Assembly: GCA_038900335.1 (NCBI GenBank) | Contig: JBBMRB010000018.1 | Span: 1-64,000 of the forward strand | DNA from: Rs1 sp038900335 | Lineage (GTDB): Bacteria > Pseudomonadota > Gammaproteobacteria > Pseudomonadales > Balneatricaceae | Length of the DNA: 64,000 bases | Reading direction: 5' to 3' | Part shown: positions 25,683 to 34,169 of the stretch, one piece after another | How positions within the stretch are numbered: the first letter of the stretch is position 1 | Layout: the number at the start of each line of letters is the position of its first letter | Translations under genes and position numbers: made by a program | Notes under the pieces: generated by a model | Told to the model about the DNA's origin: nothing | Databases searched by the model: none | What the model saw: the letters and a program-made list of their open reading frames with translations, nothing else

Positions 25683-27005
25683 ATGAAAAAAGTAGCTTTA
25701 TATGAGCTCTCAAAGCTCACTGCTGATCAGCGTGCGCTTTTACTAACAAGGCCTGAAGATGATATTGGAATCTTCATAGAAAAGGTCAAACCACTGATTG
25801 AAGATGTACGTAGCACAGGTGATGCAGCACTTGTGAAGTATGCAGCCAAGTTTGATAATGCACATTTCACTACAGCTGAAATTGGCGCGAGCAAAGCCGA
25901 TATTGACGCCGCATTTAATCAGCTAGATAACAGCGTCATTGAAGCGCTCGAATACAGTGCTGATAATATTAGACGCTATCATCAAGAGCAAATGCCGGGT
26001 GAAATGTGGCTAAAAGAAATTAGCCCAGGCGTATTTGCAGGTGAGCGCTATACAGCCATTGATAGCGCAGCGCTGTATTCACCACGCGGTAAAGGCTCAT
26101 TTCCCTCGGTAACGTTAATGGCTGCGATACCAGCGGTTGTTGCAGGAGTAAAAGAGCCTATTATTCTTACCCCAGCCGGTGCTGACGGTAAAATAGATCC
26201 AGCAACACTAGTTGCAGCAAGATTAGCAGGTGTTGAACGTATTTATAAAGCCGGTGGTGCGCTAGCCGTTGCCGCCGCCGCTTTTGGTACCCAAACAATT
26301 CCCAAGTGTTTGAAAATAGAAGGCCCTGGTAGCCCTTGGCTCGTGGCCGCGAAGCAGGTTTTAGCTAATAAAATCACATCGCGGCTGCCAGCTGGGCCAA
26401 GTGATACCATCGTTTTTGCTGATCACACTGTCGATCCAGAGCTTGCTGCGATGGATCTTTTGATCGAATCTGAGCACGGTACAGACAGCTCTGCTTTTTT
26501 AGTAACAACTTCACGCGCAGTGGCACAGGGAGTCATTGCAGCGCTGCCAAGCTTTTGGGCGAAAATGGGTAAGCGTTGGGTCGAGCATTCATCAACCGTT
26601 TTAAGCGGCGAGAATGGCGGGGTGATTTTGGCTGAGAATTTGCAGCAAGCTTATGATTTCATCAATGACTACGCTCCTGAGCACTGCCAAGTGCTATCGA
26701 GCGAGCCTTTCGAGCATCTGAGTCACATTCGCAATGCCTCAGAAATTTTATTGGGTAATTGGGCAGCAGGAACGTTAGCTAACTATGTGCTAGGTCCAAA
26801 CTGTATCTTGCCAACGGGAGCACAGGCTAAAGTTCATTCACCTTTAGGTGTACATGATTTTATGAAAAGCGGCACGATAGCACATGTTACCCGCGCAGGT
26901 TACGAGCAATCAGCGCCACTTGCACATCGTTTTGCAAAGTATGAAGGTTTTGATGGCCACGCCAATGCCGTGTCGGATATGAGGGTCAAAATACTCACGA
27001 AATAG
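25683..27005 (+). CDS. HisD-like zinc/NAD dehydrogenase, probably not histidinol dehydrogenase
   Basis: A 440-residue member of the histidinol dehydrogenase family outside any his operon. The NAD and catalytic core are kept: GGALAVAAAAFGT (191-203), EGPGSPW (213-219), LPAGPSDT (235-242) and the catalytic pair E333-H334 in YAPEH. Compared with E. coli HisD (from memory), the metal ligand Gln259 is E262 here, Asp360 is N367, and the substrate-contacting His367 is C374; H265, E421 and H426 are kept. HpsN, a HisD-family enzyme, oxidises dihydroxypropane sulfonate in marine and soil bacteria, so a non-histidine substrate is plausible. It should be co-transcribed with the transporter. Confidence 0.85.
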   Translation: MKKVALYELSKLTADQRALLLTRPEDDIGIFIEKVKPLIEDVRSTGDAALVKYAAKFDNAHFTTAEIGASKADIDAAFNQLDNSVIEALEYSADNIRRYHQEQMPGEMWLKEISPGVFAGERYTAIDSAALYSPRGKGSFPSVTLMAAIPAVVAGVKEPIILTPAGADGKIDPATLVAARLAGVERIYKAGGALAVAAAAFGTQTIPKCLKIEGPGSPWLVAAKQVLANKITSRLPAGPSDTIVFADHTVDPELAAMDLLIESEHGTDSSAFLVTTSRAVAQGVIAALPSFWAKMGKRWVEHSSTVLSGENGGVILAENLQQAYDFINDYAPEHCQVLSSEPFEHLSHIRNASEILLGNWAAGTLANYVLGPNCILPTGAQAKVHSPLGVHDFMKSGTIAHVTRAGYEQSAPLAHRFAKYEGFDGHANAVSDMRVKILTK

Positions 27006-27035
27006 CCCATAAAAATCCGCCCTAAAAATAATTAC

Positions 27036-27054
27036 CCACCTTCGTCGAAGGTGG
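27036..27054 (+). terminator. Stem-loop terminator after the HisD-like gene
   Basis: CCACCTTC (27036-27043) pairs perfectly with GAAGGTGG (27047-27054) around GTC, followed by a T-containing tail. It lies 31 bases beyond the stop. The rest of the gap to 27354 shows no gene; a GATAATCATT motif near 27073 weakly recalls a Fur box. Confidence 0.65.
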
Positions 27055-27354
27055 TTGTCGTTGCAGTTAAAAGTGATAATCATTGATATGGATCAGCTTG
27101 GCTATTCATAACGATAGCAGTAAAACGCTACCATTAATTTGGCAATTTGTGATTGTTGAAAACGTGCTGTTTGTAAACTACAGTATAGGAGATAACTGGC
27201 ATATGGATTTTATACACAAAATTTTGGATACAGCAGGTTGTTAGCGTGGTGCGAAACTAAACTATAATTGCAAAGAACGGTTAGGCTGTATGGCTAGATA
27301 AGGATTTTAAATTATTAGCTATTCTCGCATGGTTTTAATATATAGGAGCTAGGT

Positions 27355-28170
27355 ATGAGATTTTTATTGGTTATTATGCTTTCAATTGTAAGTTTAAGTG
27401 TTGCCGCTAGCGTATCGAATTCGAAGTATAATCGCCTAATTGATAAATATAATTCCCTGGGCACTTCTTGTGCTGATGATATTTATCGACTTGAAGAAAA
27501 CTATGGTCAGTTACATGATGAGTCTGTGCTACTGCTCTCGAAAAATAAAGAATTGGTCGATAATTACAATGACCTTTATATTGGCTATAAAAAAGTGCTC
27601 GATAATCATGAGGAAACTAAGAAAAGTTGTAGAGAATATATAAACTCAGGTCTGGATAGCGCTAAGTATTCTGCCTTATTGAGCAATTATAAAATCATTG
27701 AAAGGAAATACTTAGAGCTGTTAAATCAAAATGCTGCTAAAGAAGTAAAGACTCCGCCAAAAGTTGATCATAGTGATTACTCTCAGACTAAATCTAGGGA
27801 AATAAATATATTCGCCTATGCAATGGCAACATTAAAAAAAATAACGTTAGACAATCGAGCGATAAATGTTGCCAATACACGCTCGTATATCAGTGAAGAA
27901 AATCGCTGCAAATTAAATACCATTATTACCGATGATGAGGGCACACAGTATCATCTCAAGCTCGACTTTATAGCTGGGATTGGTTGGTTTAAGCTATATG
28001 AAGATACAACATATTTTAAAATTGACGGCAGCGCACGAGGTGTTGCGTTTAAGGAAGGTGGTAGTGAGCAAAAAAGCAAATATCAATCCCTATATATTGA
28101 ACAGGCGCTAAGGCCAATAATGGTTGATTTGTTTAATACGCTGCACGGCAGATGTTTTGTTAAAAGCTAG
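27355..28170 (+). CDS. Exported hypothetical protein with coiled-coil region
   Basis: A 271-residue protein with a signal peptide (about 1-19, ending SVAAS). A mostly helical region (about 25-140) follows, rich in Leu, Lys, Asn and Tyr with spaced cysteines, likely coiled coil. A C-terminal domain (about 150-271) begins REINIFAYAMATLKKI and ends with a cysteine near the terminus. A clear TAGGAG site precedes ATG 27355. I recognise no family. It is monocistronic. Confidence 0.6.
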   Translation: MRFLLVIMLSIVSLSVAASVSNSKYNRLIDKYNSLGTSCADDIYRLEENYGQLHDESVLLLSKNKELVDNYNDLYIGYKKVLDNHEETKKSCREYINSGLDSAKYSALLSNYKIIERKYLELLNQNAAKEVKTPPKVDHSDYSQTKSREINIFAYAMATLKKITLDNRAINVANTRSYISEENRCKLNTIITDDEGTQYHLKLDFIAGIGWFKLYEDTTYFKIDGSARGVAFKEGGSEQKSKYQSLYIEQALRPIMVDLFNTLHGRCFVKS

Positions 28171-28205
28171 CATGTTTATGCGATACATTTGGCAATAGAT
28201 TCTCT

Positions 28206-28766
28206 TTAGCTATCAGTTAGCAACAGTTGATACTGTTCAATTTTGAGCGCTAAACGTTTAGCTAACTGTTTGTTTGCAGGCCCTAGCTGTTGCAAAATAT
28301 CAATCGCTTCATCACGGTATTTTATTTTTTTAGGTAGATCCCAGTGTGGCGGTGGCGGCTGTAAGTTGGTAATGCGATCCGCCAGTTTAACCATCCAAAC
28401 TTCTTTAGGTTGTAATAAAATACGCACCAGGCTATCTTGCATTTGTGCTGTTTTTGTCGACAGTGTTTTGTCTTTAGAAAGGGCTCTTACGCCATCAGCT
28501 ACTTGAGTGCCAAAGGCTTTTTCTATATCTGTGTAACTAACATTAGTATCTTCAATAGTGTCGTGCAATAGCGCACATTGCACCAGTAGATCAGGGTTTT
28601 GGATGCTTAAATCAGTATCTAAAGTAATTGCAGCCAACCCCTCCATCGCCACTAAACCTATGTGATTTATATAAGGGATATCTGAAGCAGGCACTTTTTG
28701 ATCTTGATGTGCAGCACTGGCGAAATTCCAAGCTTTTAAATAAATATCTTGGTTCCAACAATTCAT
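28206..28766 (-). CDS. Stand-alone HD-domain hydrolase, SpoT/Mesh1-like small alarmone hydrolase
   Basis: A 186-residue HD protein similar to the hydrolase half of RelA/SpoT. The motif order fits: AAHQDQKVPASDIPYINHIG (about 18-37), the HD pair in LLHDTIEDTN (about 66-75), and VKLADRITNLQPPPP (about 125-139). Proteins of this size (small alarmone hydrolases) remove pyrophosphate from (p)ppGpp. No synthetase domain is present, and no synthetase gene is adjacent. The start ATG 28766 is supported by the second, truncated copy of the same start at 50706-50778. Activity is inferred from the motifs. Confidence 0.8.
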   Translation of the reverse strand: MNCWNQDIYLKAWNFASAAHQDQKVPASDIPYINHIGLVAMEGLAAITLDTDLSIQNPDLLVQCALLHDTIEDTNVSYTDIEKAFGTQVADGVRALSKDKTLSTKTAQMQDSLVRILLQPKEVWMVKLADRITNLQPPPPHWDLPKKIKYRDEAIDILQQLGPANKQLAKRLALKIEQYQLLLTDS

Positions 28767-29386
28767 AATATTCTCCGTTAGCTAACCAATAATCGCATAA
28801 TAAAAGTCTCTATTGATTTACTATTGTTTAATTATCGCTTTTAGAAAAAATAGATACGTTGATGAATAGCTAATTTCTTCTTAACGTAGATTTCATTGCG
28901 CGCTTCAAGTTTGAATTGTGTCACCGCAACTTACTGTTAATATCATTATTTGTATCACCGCTAGGTAGCAGTCACTGTGTCATGGCACAATGAATTTTTG
29001 CTAACTTAGTATGCTATTAACTTTAATCTACAGATATGAATAACTGTATTGTCGGTAGAAGTATGGCTAATTGATACCATTGCAAATTATATGCAGCGCA
29101 TAAAACTAACATATTTTAAGTTTTAGTATTAACAAAATAAGAAATTAGGCTTTTATATTAGGTGGTTTTCAATTTTATTAACTACAAGAAAGTATTCACT
29201 CATTGATTGACTGTTTTTTCATTACAAAAAGTGATCAATAAACATGAATTTATATCTCTATTTTTCCTATCTTTTTTAAGGTTAACTAAGGTCTTCCTAA
29301 ATTCAGGATTTTGGTTGCATTGCGTGTTGAATGAAATCAGCAGATCCCTTAGGTACCCATAAAAATAAGGCGATGAGGTAATAATT
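28767..29386. other. Long non-coding gap upstream of the TRAP operon
   Basis: 620 AT-rich bases. The first 85 or so are similar to the region upstream of the HD gene fragment at 50779-50860. The rest must hold the dctP promoter; I see no reliable operator or RNA gene in it. Confidence 0.5.
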
Positions 29387-30379
29387 ATGCACACAGTAAT
29401 AAAAATAATTTCTAAAGTTACAATGATGACAGCAATAATAGGTACTAGTTTAAATGTACAAGCTGCCACTAACTGGGATTTACCTCTGGCATGGCCGGCG
29501 GACAATTACATTGTTAAATCAGTCGATAAGTTTTCCCAGGCCGTCAAAGAAGCAACGAATGGGGAGTTGGTGATTACTTTACATCCAGGTGGATCACTAG
29601 GATTTAAAGGACCTGAGATGTTTTCTGCTGTTCGCGATGGTTTGGTACCAATTGGTGATATGTTACTTAATCAGCAGTCTGGAGAAAACCCATTATTAGG
29701 GCTTGAATCACTACCGTATCTAATAGGTAGTATGCAAGAGCTACAAAAATTTGGTCAGTCTTACCGCCCTTTACTTAATGAAATCTACACAAAGGGTAAT
29801 CAGAAAATACTATTCACTATTCCATGGCCGCAACAACAAATATTTACTCGCAAGGAAATCGTAACTATTGAGGATATGGCGGGAGTAAAAATCCGCACTT
29901 ACAATAAGTCATCGACTGAAATTTTAGAAGCGACAGGAATGACTGCTGTACAGCTTCCTTGGGGAGAGGTCGTTCCATCTTTAGCAGCCGGTGCTATTGA
30001 TGCTGTAGCTACTTCATCACCTTCTGCTGTCGATGGCTCATTTTGGGAGTTTTTGCAATATGCATATCCAACTAGACAAACATGGAATACTAATATAGTG
30101 AGTGTGAACCTTGATGCTTGGAATTCATTATCAGCACAAGATCAGCAGGCAGTAGAAGTGCTTGCCAGTGAACTTGAACCTCAGTTCTGGCAAATGGCAG
30201 TTACTGTGGATGCACAGCAAATGAAAACACTAGCTGATAACGGCATGACTAATGGCCAAATTAGTGATGAGTTACGTGCAGAGCTAGCGAAACGTGCTGA
30301 GCCGTTACGTGAAGCCGCTTTGAAAAAATTAGGCGAGCAGGCATTGCGTGTTGTTGAAGATTTTAACGAAAAACGCTAA
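29387..30379 (+). CDS. dctP: TRAP transporter substrate-binding protein DctP
   Basis: A 330-residue periplasmic receptor of the DctP family. The signal peptide ends NVQAA (about 27). The mature protein shows the family pattern: SVDKFSQAVKEATNGELVITLHPGG, the conserved arginine region GVKIRTYNKSSTEI (about 168-181) expected to hold a carboxylate, and VPSLAAGAIDAVATSSPSA. A GAGG site precedes the ATG. Downstream are DctQ, DctM and the three 5-oxoprolinase subunits, so 5-oxoproline (pyroglutamate) is the likely ligand. Pyroglutamate-binding DctP proteins are known in Bordetella. Confidence 0.9.
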   Translation: MHTVIKIISKVTMMTAIIGTSLNVQAATNWDLPLAWPADNYIVKSVDKFSQAVKEATNGELVITLHPGGSLGFKGPEMFSAVRDGLVPIGDMLLNQQSGENPLLGLESLPYLIGSMQELQKFGQSYRPLLNEIYTKGNQKILFTIPWPQQQIFTRKEIVTIEDMAGVKIRTYNKSSTEILEATGMTAVQLPWGEVVPSLAAGAIDAVATSSPSAVDGSFWEFLQYAYPTRQTWNTNIVSVNLDAWNSLSAQDQQAVEVLASELEPQFWQMAVTVDAQQMKTLADNGMTNGQISDELRAELAKRAEPLREAALKKLGEQALRVVEDFNEKR

Positions 30380-30400
30380 TCCTTGATCTTGATTTGATCG

Positions 30401-30436
30401 AACGATTGTGTAGCGCTTTGCTATAGGGTCGTTTTT
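30401..30436 (+). terminator. Intercistronic hairpin between dctP and dctQ
   Basis: AACGA (30401-30405) pairs with TCGTT, and TAGC pairs with GCTA inside. Mostly wobble pairs link the two stems, and T residues follow. A partial terminator here would let the receptor be made in excess over the permease, a common arrangement in TRAP operons. Confidence 0.45.
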
Positions 30437-30462
30437 AATAACTTATTTTAGTCGAGGTTGGT

Positions 30463-30975
30463 ATGTGGCACTACATTACCGTTTTTGTCGATAGATTTTC
30501 CCTGTTATTAGCGTACTTAGCCGGAGCATCTATTTTGTGTATCGCGCTTATGCAGCTGCTCGAAATCATGCTTCGCAATGTGTTTAATATCAGTTTACCT
30601 TTTGTATGGGAGTACGCATCATATCTACATATGGGAGCTGTTTTTCTCGCAGCGGGTTATACGCTCAGAGTAGGCGGGCATATAAGGGTTACTTTATTGC
30701 AAAAAATACACCCACGCGCATTTGAGTGTATGGCAACGACTGTCGCCTTGTGTATCAGTGCTTTTTTGTCAGTAGCTCTGGTTAAGTTTGCCTACAATTA
30801 TGGACTAAGTGGCCGCACTTCAGGAACTGTCAACGATGTACCGCTTGTCTATCCCGCAGCTTTCGTTGCATTTGGCGCACTAATGTTAACCTTACAACTG
30901 TTTTTACGATTGGTTGCAAGCATTATTGGCCAGCCAGTTGAGCTTACTGACTCTACTATAAACGCGACTCAATAA
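30463..30975 (+). CDS. dctQ: TRAP transporter small membrane subunit DctQ
   Basis: A 170-residue protein with four hydrophobic segments (about 14-36, 48-68, 88-110, 125-150). The family pattern is visible in LEIMLRNVFNISLPFVWEYA, where the tryptophan-glutamate pair is typical, and in AAGYTLRVGGHIRV. It supports the large subunit DctM in sodium-driven import of the solute delivered by DctP. It lies between them at short spacing. Confidence 0.9.
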   Translation: MWHYITVFVDRFSLLLAYLAGASILCIALMQLLEIMLRNVFNISLPFVWEYASYLHMGAVFLAAGYTLRVGGHIRVTLLQKIHPRAFECMATTVALCISAFLSVALVKFAYNYGLSGRTSGTVNDVPLVYPAAFVAFGALMLTLQLFLRLVASIIGQPVELTDSTINATQ

Positions 30976-31011
30976 ACCATAAAACTCCTTAAAACAGTCA
31001 GGACTTGATAG

Positions 31012-32328
31012 ATGCCAATACCTATAATAACCACAATTTTATTAGTCTTTAGTTTACTTGCATCAGGTGCTTGGGTAGCACTGTCTTTAATGGGTGTTGG
31101 TATTAGTAGCCTTTCACTCTTTCGCTCTATCCCTGTCGATAAAATACTTGCCCAAACAACTTGGAACGGTCTAGCATCACCAGAGCTGGTCGCATTACCG
31201 CTATTTATTTTAATGGCAGAGCTATTGATGCGCTCACGTTTTATCGACGGATTGTTTTCAGCGCTGGAGCCTTGGGTTAGAAAACTTCCTGGTGGCTTGA
31301 TGCATATTAATATTTTAGGCTGTACCTTTTTTGCTCTGATATCAGGATCTTCTGCAGCGACGACCAGTGCTGTAGGTAAAATTACGGTGAAAGAGTTAGA
31401 GCAAAGAGGCTACGATCGCTCTATGGCGATGGGCTCATTAGCTGGTGCTGGTACGCTGGGCTTTTTGATACCACCAAGTATTATCATGATAATTTATGGC
31501 GTATTGTCACAAACCTCTGTGCTTAAATTATTTGCAGCGGGATTAATACCTGGAATTTTGCTCGCGCTGTTACTTATGTCTTACATTGCAGTGCATGCAA
31601 TGATCAAACAAAGAAAGCAGTCTGATAAACTCGACCAACAAGAAACTAAAGCTACAACAAGTGTTTCAATTTGGTATGAGAGATTTTCGCAATTACCGGC
31701 GTTGATTCCATTCTTTGTGTTGATGGGAGTATTACTTACTTCACTTTACGGTGGTTTTGCCAGCCCGTCAGAAGCTGCTTCTATTGGTGTTGGCGTAACA
31801 TTAATTATTATGGCAATTGAGCGCAGTTTAACTTGGAGTGGCTTAAAGGCTGCGTGTATTGGTACCGCTAAAACAGCCAGTATGCTTGGGCTGATCATTG
31901 CAGCAGCGGCATTTTTATCTACAGCTATGGGATTCTTGGGGTTGCCGCAAGCCATTTCATCTGCAGTCAATGCTTTGGATTTAAGCCCGATGCAATTAAT
32001 TGCTTTATTGGTCGTCAGTTACATCATACTGGGTTGTTTCTTAGAGGGAATGTCTCTCATTGTAATGACACTACCTATCGTGCTTCCTATTATTATTAGT
32101 GCAGGCTATGACAAAATTTGGTTCGGGGTGTTCCTTATTATAGTCGTGGAAATGGCTCAAATTTCACCTCCAGTTGGTATGAATTTATATGTGATACAGG
32201 GATTGACAGGTGAGAGCCTTGGTAAAATAGCCCGCTCGGTCGCACCTTTCTTTGTATTGATGGTGTTATTTGTCTTTATCTTGGCAATGTTTCCACAGTT
32301 AGCAACCTTTCTTCCCTCTTTAATGTAA
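31012..32328 (+). CDS. dctM: TRAP transporter large permease subunit DctM
   Basis: A 438-residue membrane transporter with about twelve helices and the DctM motifs SGSSAATTSAVGKITVKEL (about 103-121), GTLGFLIPPSIIMIIYGVLS (about 145-164) and EMAQISPPVGMNLYVIQG. It uses the sodium gradient to import the organic acid bound by DctP. It is separated from dctQ by 36 bases, and a structured inverted repeat lies between it and pxpB. Confidence 0.93.
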   Translation: MPIPIITTILLVFSLLASGAWVALSLMGVGISSLSLFRSIPVDKILAQTTWNGLASPELVALPLFILMAELLMRSRFIDGLFSALEPWVRKLPGGLMHINILGCTFFALISGSSAATTSAVGKITVKELEQRGYDRSMAMGSLAGAGTLGFLIPPSIIMIIYGVLSQTSVLKLFAAGLIPGILLALLLMSYIAVHAMIKQRKQSDKLDQQETKATTSVSIWYERFSQLPALIPFFVLMGVLLTSLYGGFASPSEAASIGVGVTLIIMAIERSLTWSGLKAACIGTAKTASMLGLIIAAAAFLSTAMGFLGLPQAISSAVNALDLSPMQLIALLVVSYIILGCFLEGMSLIVMTLPIVLPIIISAGYDKIWFGVFLIIVVEMAQISPPVGMNLYVIQGLTGESLGKIARSVAPFFVLMVLFVFILAMFPQLATFLPSLM

Positions 32329-32350
32329 ACGAGAGTATAGGTTCATCCGA

Positions 32351-32424
32351 TTAAGCCGCTGCTGACAAGCGATATACAAAATTATTGTCGGTCATATTTT
32401 ACTAAATAATAGCCAGCGGCTTAA
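32351..32424 (+). other. Structured inverted repeat between dctM and pxpB
   Basis: TTAAGCCGCTG (32351-32361) pairs perfectly with CAGCGGCTTAA (32414-32424), enclosing 52 bases that contain a second pair, GACAA (32364-32368) with TTGTC (32385-32389). As RNA this would form a closed domain of 74 bases within the operon leader of pxpB. It may act in attenuation, RNA processing or differential stability. I do not recognise a riboswitch class. Confidence 0.6.
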
Positions 32425-32456
32425 GTCTTTGTATTAACTTGAGTAAATGTAAATTT

Positions 32457-33149
32457 ATGAATCAGATAAATGAGCCAAAAACATCACTTCAGTTTAGTTT
32501 TATGGGTGAGGGGGCTCTATTGTGCGAAGTTGTTAACGCTAATGCTAAGCTTGAACTGGTTGTTCAGCAAAGAATTTGGCAATTAGCGCACAGTGTTAAG
32601 GAGCAGCTTGGTGTATTAGAAGTCGTGCCAGGGATGAATAATTTATTGGTCGTTTTTGATCCAATACGTGATTTAGTAACCAACCTCAAAGCGCAAATAC
32701 AGCATCTTTGGATGGTGCAGTTGGCGACATCTACTGATAACTGTTCTGCTAAGTTACATCATATACCTGTTGTTTATGGTGGTGATATGGGAGTTGATAT
32801 AGTCGATTTAGCAGCTTACGCAGGCTTGAGCGTTGAAGAGGTAATAGAGCGCCATAGCCAGGCTGAATATACTGTATACGCATTGGGTAGTCAGCCAGGT
32901 TTGCCGTATTTGGGCGGCTTAGATCCGCAGCTTAACAAACCTAGACGCGCCAGTGCACGTACACAAGTAAAGGCAGGAGCAGTTATTATTGGTGGCTCTC
33001 AAGCCAGTGTTTTGTCTCGCACTTCTGCTTGTGGCTGGCACATCATCGGTTACACTGCAATTGAATGTTTTAATCCGGCCAGCGAGCCAGCGGCTCTTTT
33101 TTCCCCAGGTGATACTGTTAAGTTTATTGTGGAAGAGGTGCGCTTGTGA
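32457..33149 (+). CDS. pxpB: 5-oxoprolinase subunit PxpB
   Basis: Kinase-inhibitor/allophanate-hydrolase-1-like subunit of the prokaryotic ATP-dependent 5-oxoprolinase, which opens 5-oxoproline to glutamate. It is 230 residues from ATG 32457. The signature is the segment GSQPGLPYLGGLDPQL with KPRRASARTQV and GAVIIGGSQ (about 144-184). The in-frame TTG at 32439 would add six residues and has no better ribosome site, so the ATG is kept. It overlaps pxpC by four bases. Confidence 0.92.
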   Translation: MNQINEPKTSLQFSFMGEGALLCEVVNANAKLELVVQQRIWQLAHSVKEQLGVLEVVPGMNNLLVVFDPIRDLVTNLKAQIQHLWMVQLATSTDNCSAKLHHIPVVYGGDMGVDIVDLAAYAGLSVEEVIERHSQAEYTVYALGSQPGLPYLGGLDPQLNKPRRASARTQVKAGAVIIGGSQASVLSRTSACGWHIIGYTAIECFNPASEPAALFSPGDTVKFIVEEVRL

Positions 33150-34126
33150 TTGAGGTGATCATGGCTGGAATGTTAACGAGTGTACAAGATCATGGCCGCA
33201 AAGGTTATCGCCAGATAGGCGTTGGTCTAAGTGGTGCTATGGATGACTTTGCATTGAGTGTTGCGAATTTATTACTTGGCAATCCAAACGAGGCAGCTGC
33301 TCTTGAAATCACGCTTGGCGGTTGTGCGTTAAAGTTTAAAAGTGATACGACAATTGCACTAACCGGAACTGATATGAAAGCAACATTGGATGGCCACCCC
33401 ATACCTTCTTGGTGGGCTGTTAGTGTAAAAGCGGATCAAATTTTGAAGATGGCCATAGCACCCAAGGGGCTGCGTAGTTACCTCGCGATAGCTGGCGGTA
33501 TTGATGTACCATTAATAATGTGCTCACGCTCGACGGATCTAAAAGCTGGCTTTGGTGGTTTTAATGGTCGAGCTTTAAAAGCTGGAGATTATGTCAAAGT
33601 ATTTACCTCTCATCAGCAGTACTACTTAAAGCAAGGTTTTGGTATATCAAGGCGACTGCAAAACGAGTCTAAGGATAGCAATGTCGTGGTTCGTATATTG
33701 GCTGCTGCGCAATGGAATGATTTTAGTAAAGAAGCACAGTGCCTTTTTTTGAATTCACCATGGCTCGTTACACCACAAAGTAATCGGCTTGGTTATTGCC
33801 TTAGCGGACCTGTCATCGTAGCTCAAAAGCAACAAGAACTATTATCTCATGGGATTTTACCTGGTTGTGTGCAAATGCCACCATCAGGACAGCCGGTAAT
33901 CCAGCTTAATGACGCGAATACTTGTGGAGGTTACCCTAAGCTAGGTGTCGTGATAGAGGCTGATTTGCGAAAATTAGCCCAAGTTCGACCAGGTGAGTCG
34001 ATTAGCTTTCAGTTGTGTACGCAACAGCAGGCAGTGCAAGCTCGAACGCAATTACAAGAGCAGCTAACTAGCCTAAAATTGCAAGCTGAATCAATGCGCA
34101 AACGACTTAGCGATCCATTATTTTAA
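33146..34126 (+). CDS. pxpC: 5-oxoprolinase subunit PxpC
   Basis: Biotin-dependent-carboxylase-like subunit (KipA/allophanate hydrolase 2 family), 326 residues. Visible motifs are SVQDHGRKGYRQIGVGLSGAMD (about 12-33), LRSYLAIAGGID, and near the end QMPPSGQPVIQLNDANTCGGYPKLG. It starts with GTG inside the end of pxpB (GTGA), and probably forms the catalytic complex with PxpB and PxpA in the cytosol. Confidence 0.92.
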   Translation: MIEVIMAGMLTSVQDHGRKGYRQIGVGLSGAMDDFALSVANLLLGNPNEAAALEITLGGCALKFKSDTTIALTGTDMKATLDGHPIPSWWAVSVKADQILKMAIAPKGLRSYLAIAGGIDVPLIMCSRSTDLKAGFGGFNGRALKAGDYVKVFTSHQQYYLKQGFGISRRLQNESKDSNVVVRILAAAQWNDFSKEAQCLFLNSPWLVTPQSNRLGYCLSGPVIVAQKQQELLSHGILPGCVQMPPSGQPVIQLNDANTCGGYPKLGVVIEADLRKLAQVRPGESISFQLCTQQQAVQARTQLQEQLTSLKLQAESMRKRLSDPLF

Positions 34127-34169
34127 ACTCATATAATTTTATATAGCCTCTAGTGACAGGAACAGATAT

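Noticed and set aside
27068..27090. Fur-like GATAATCATT sequence after the HisD-like operon
   Set aside because: Only about 13 of 19 consensus positions fit and no iron-related gene follows.
29200..29505. 101-codon minus-strand frame over the dctP start
   Set aside because: Overlaps the dctP signal peptide and ribosome site; no motif.
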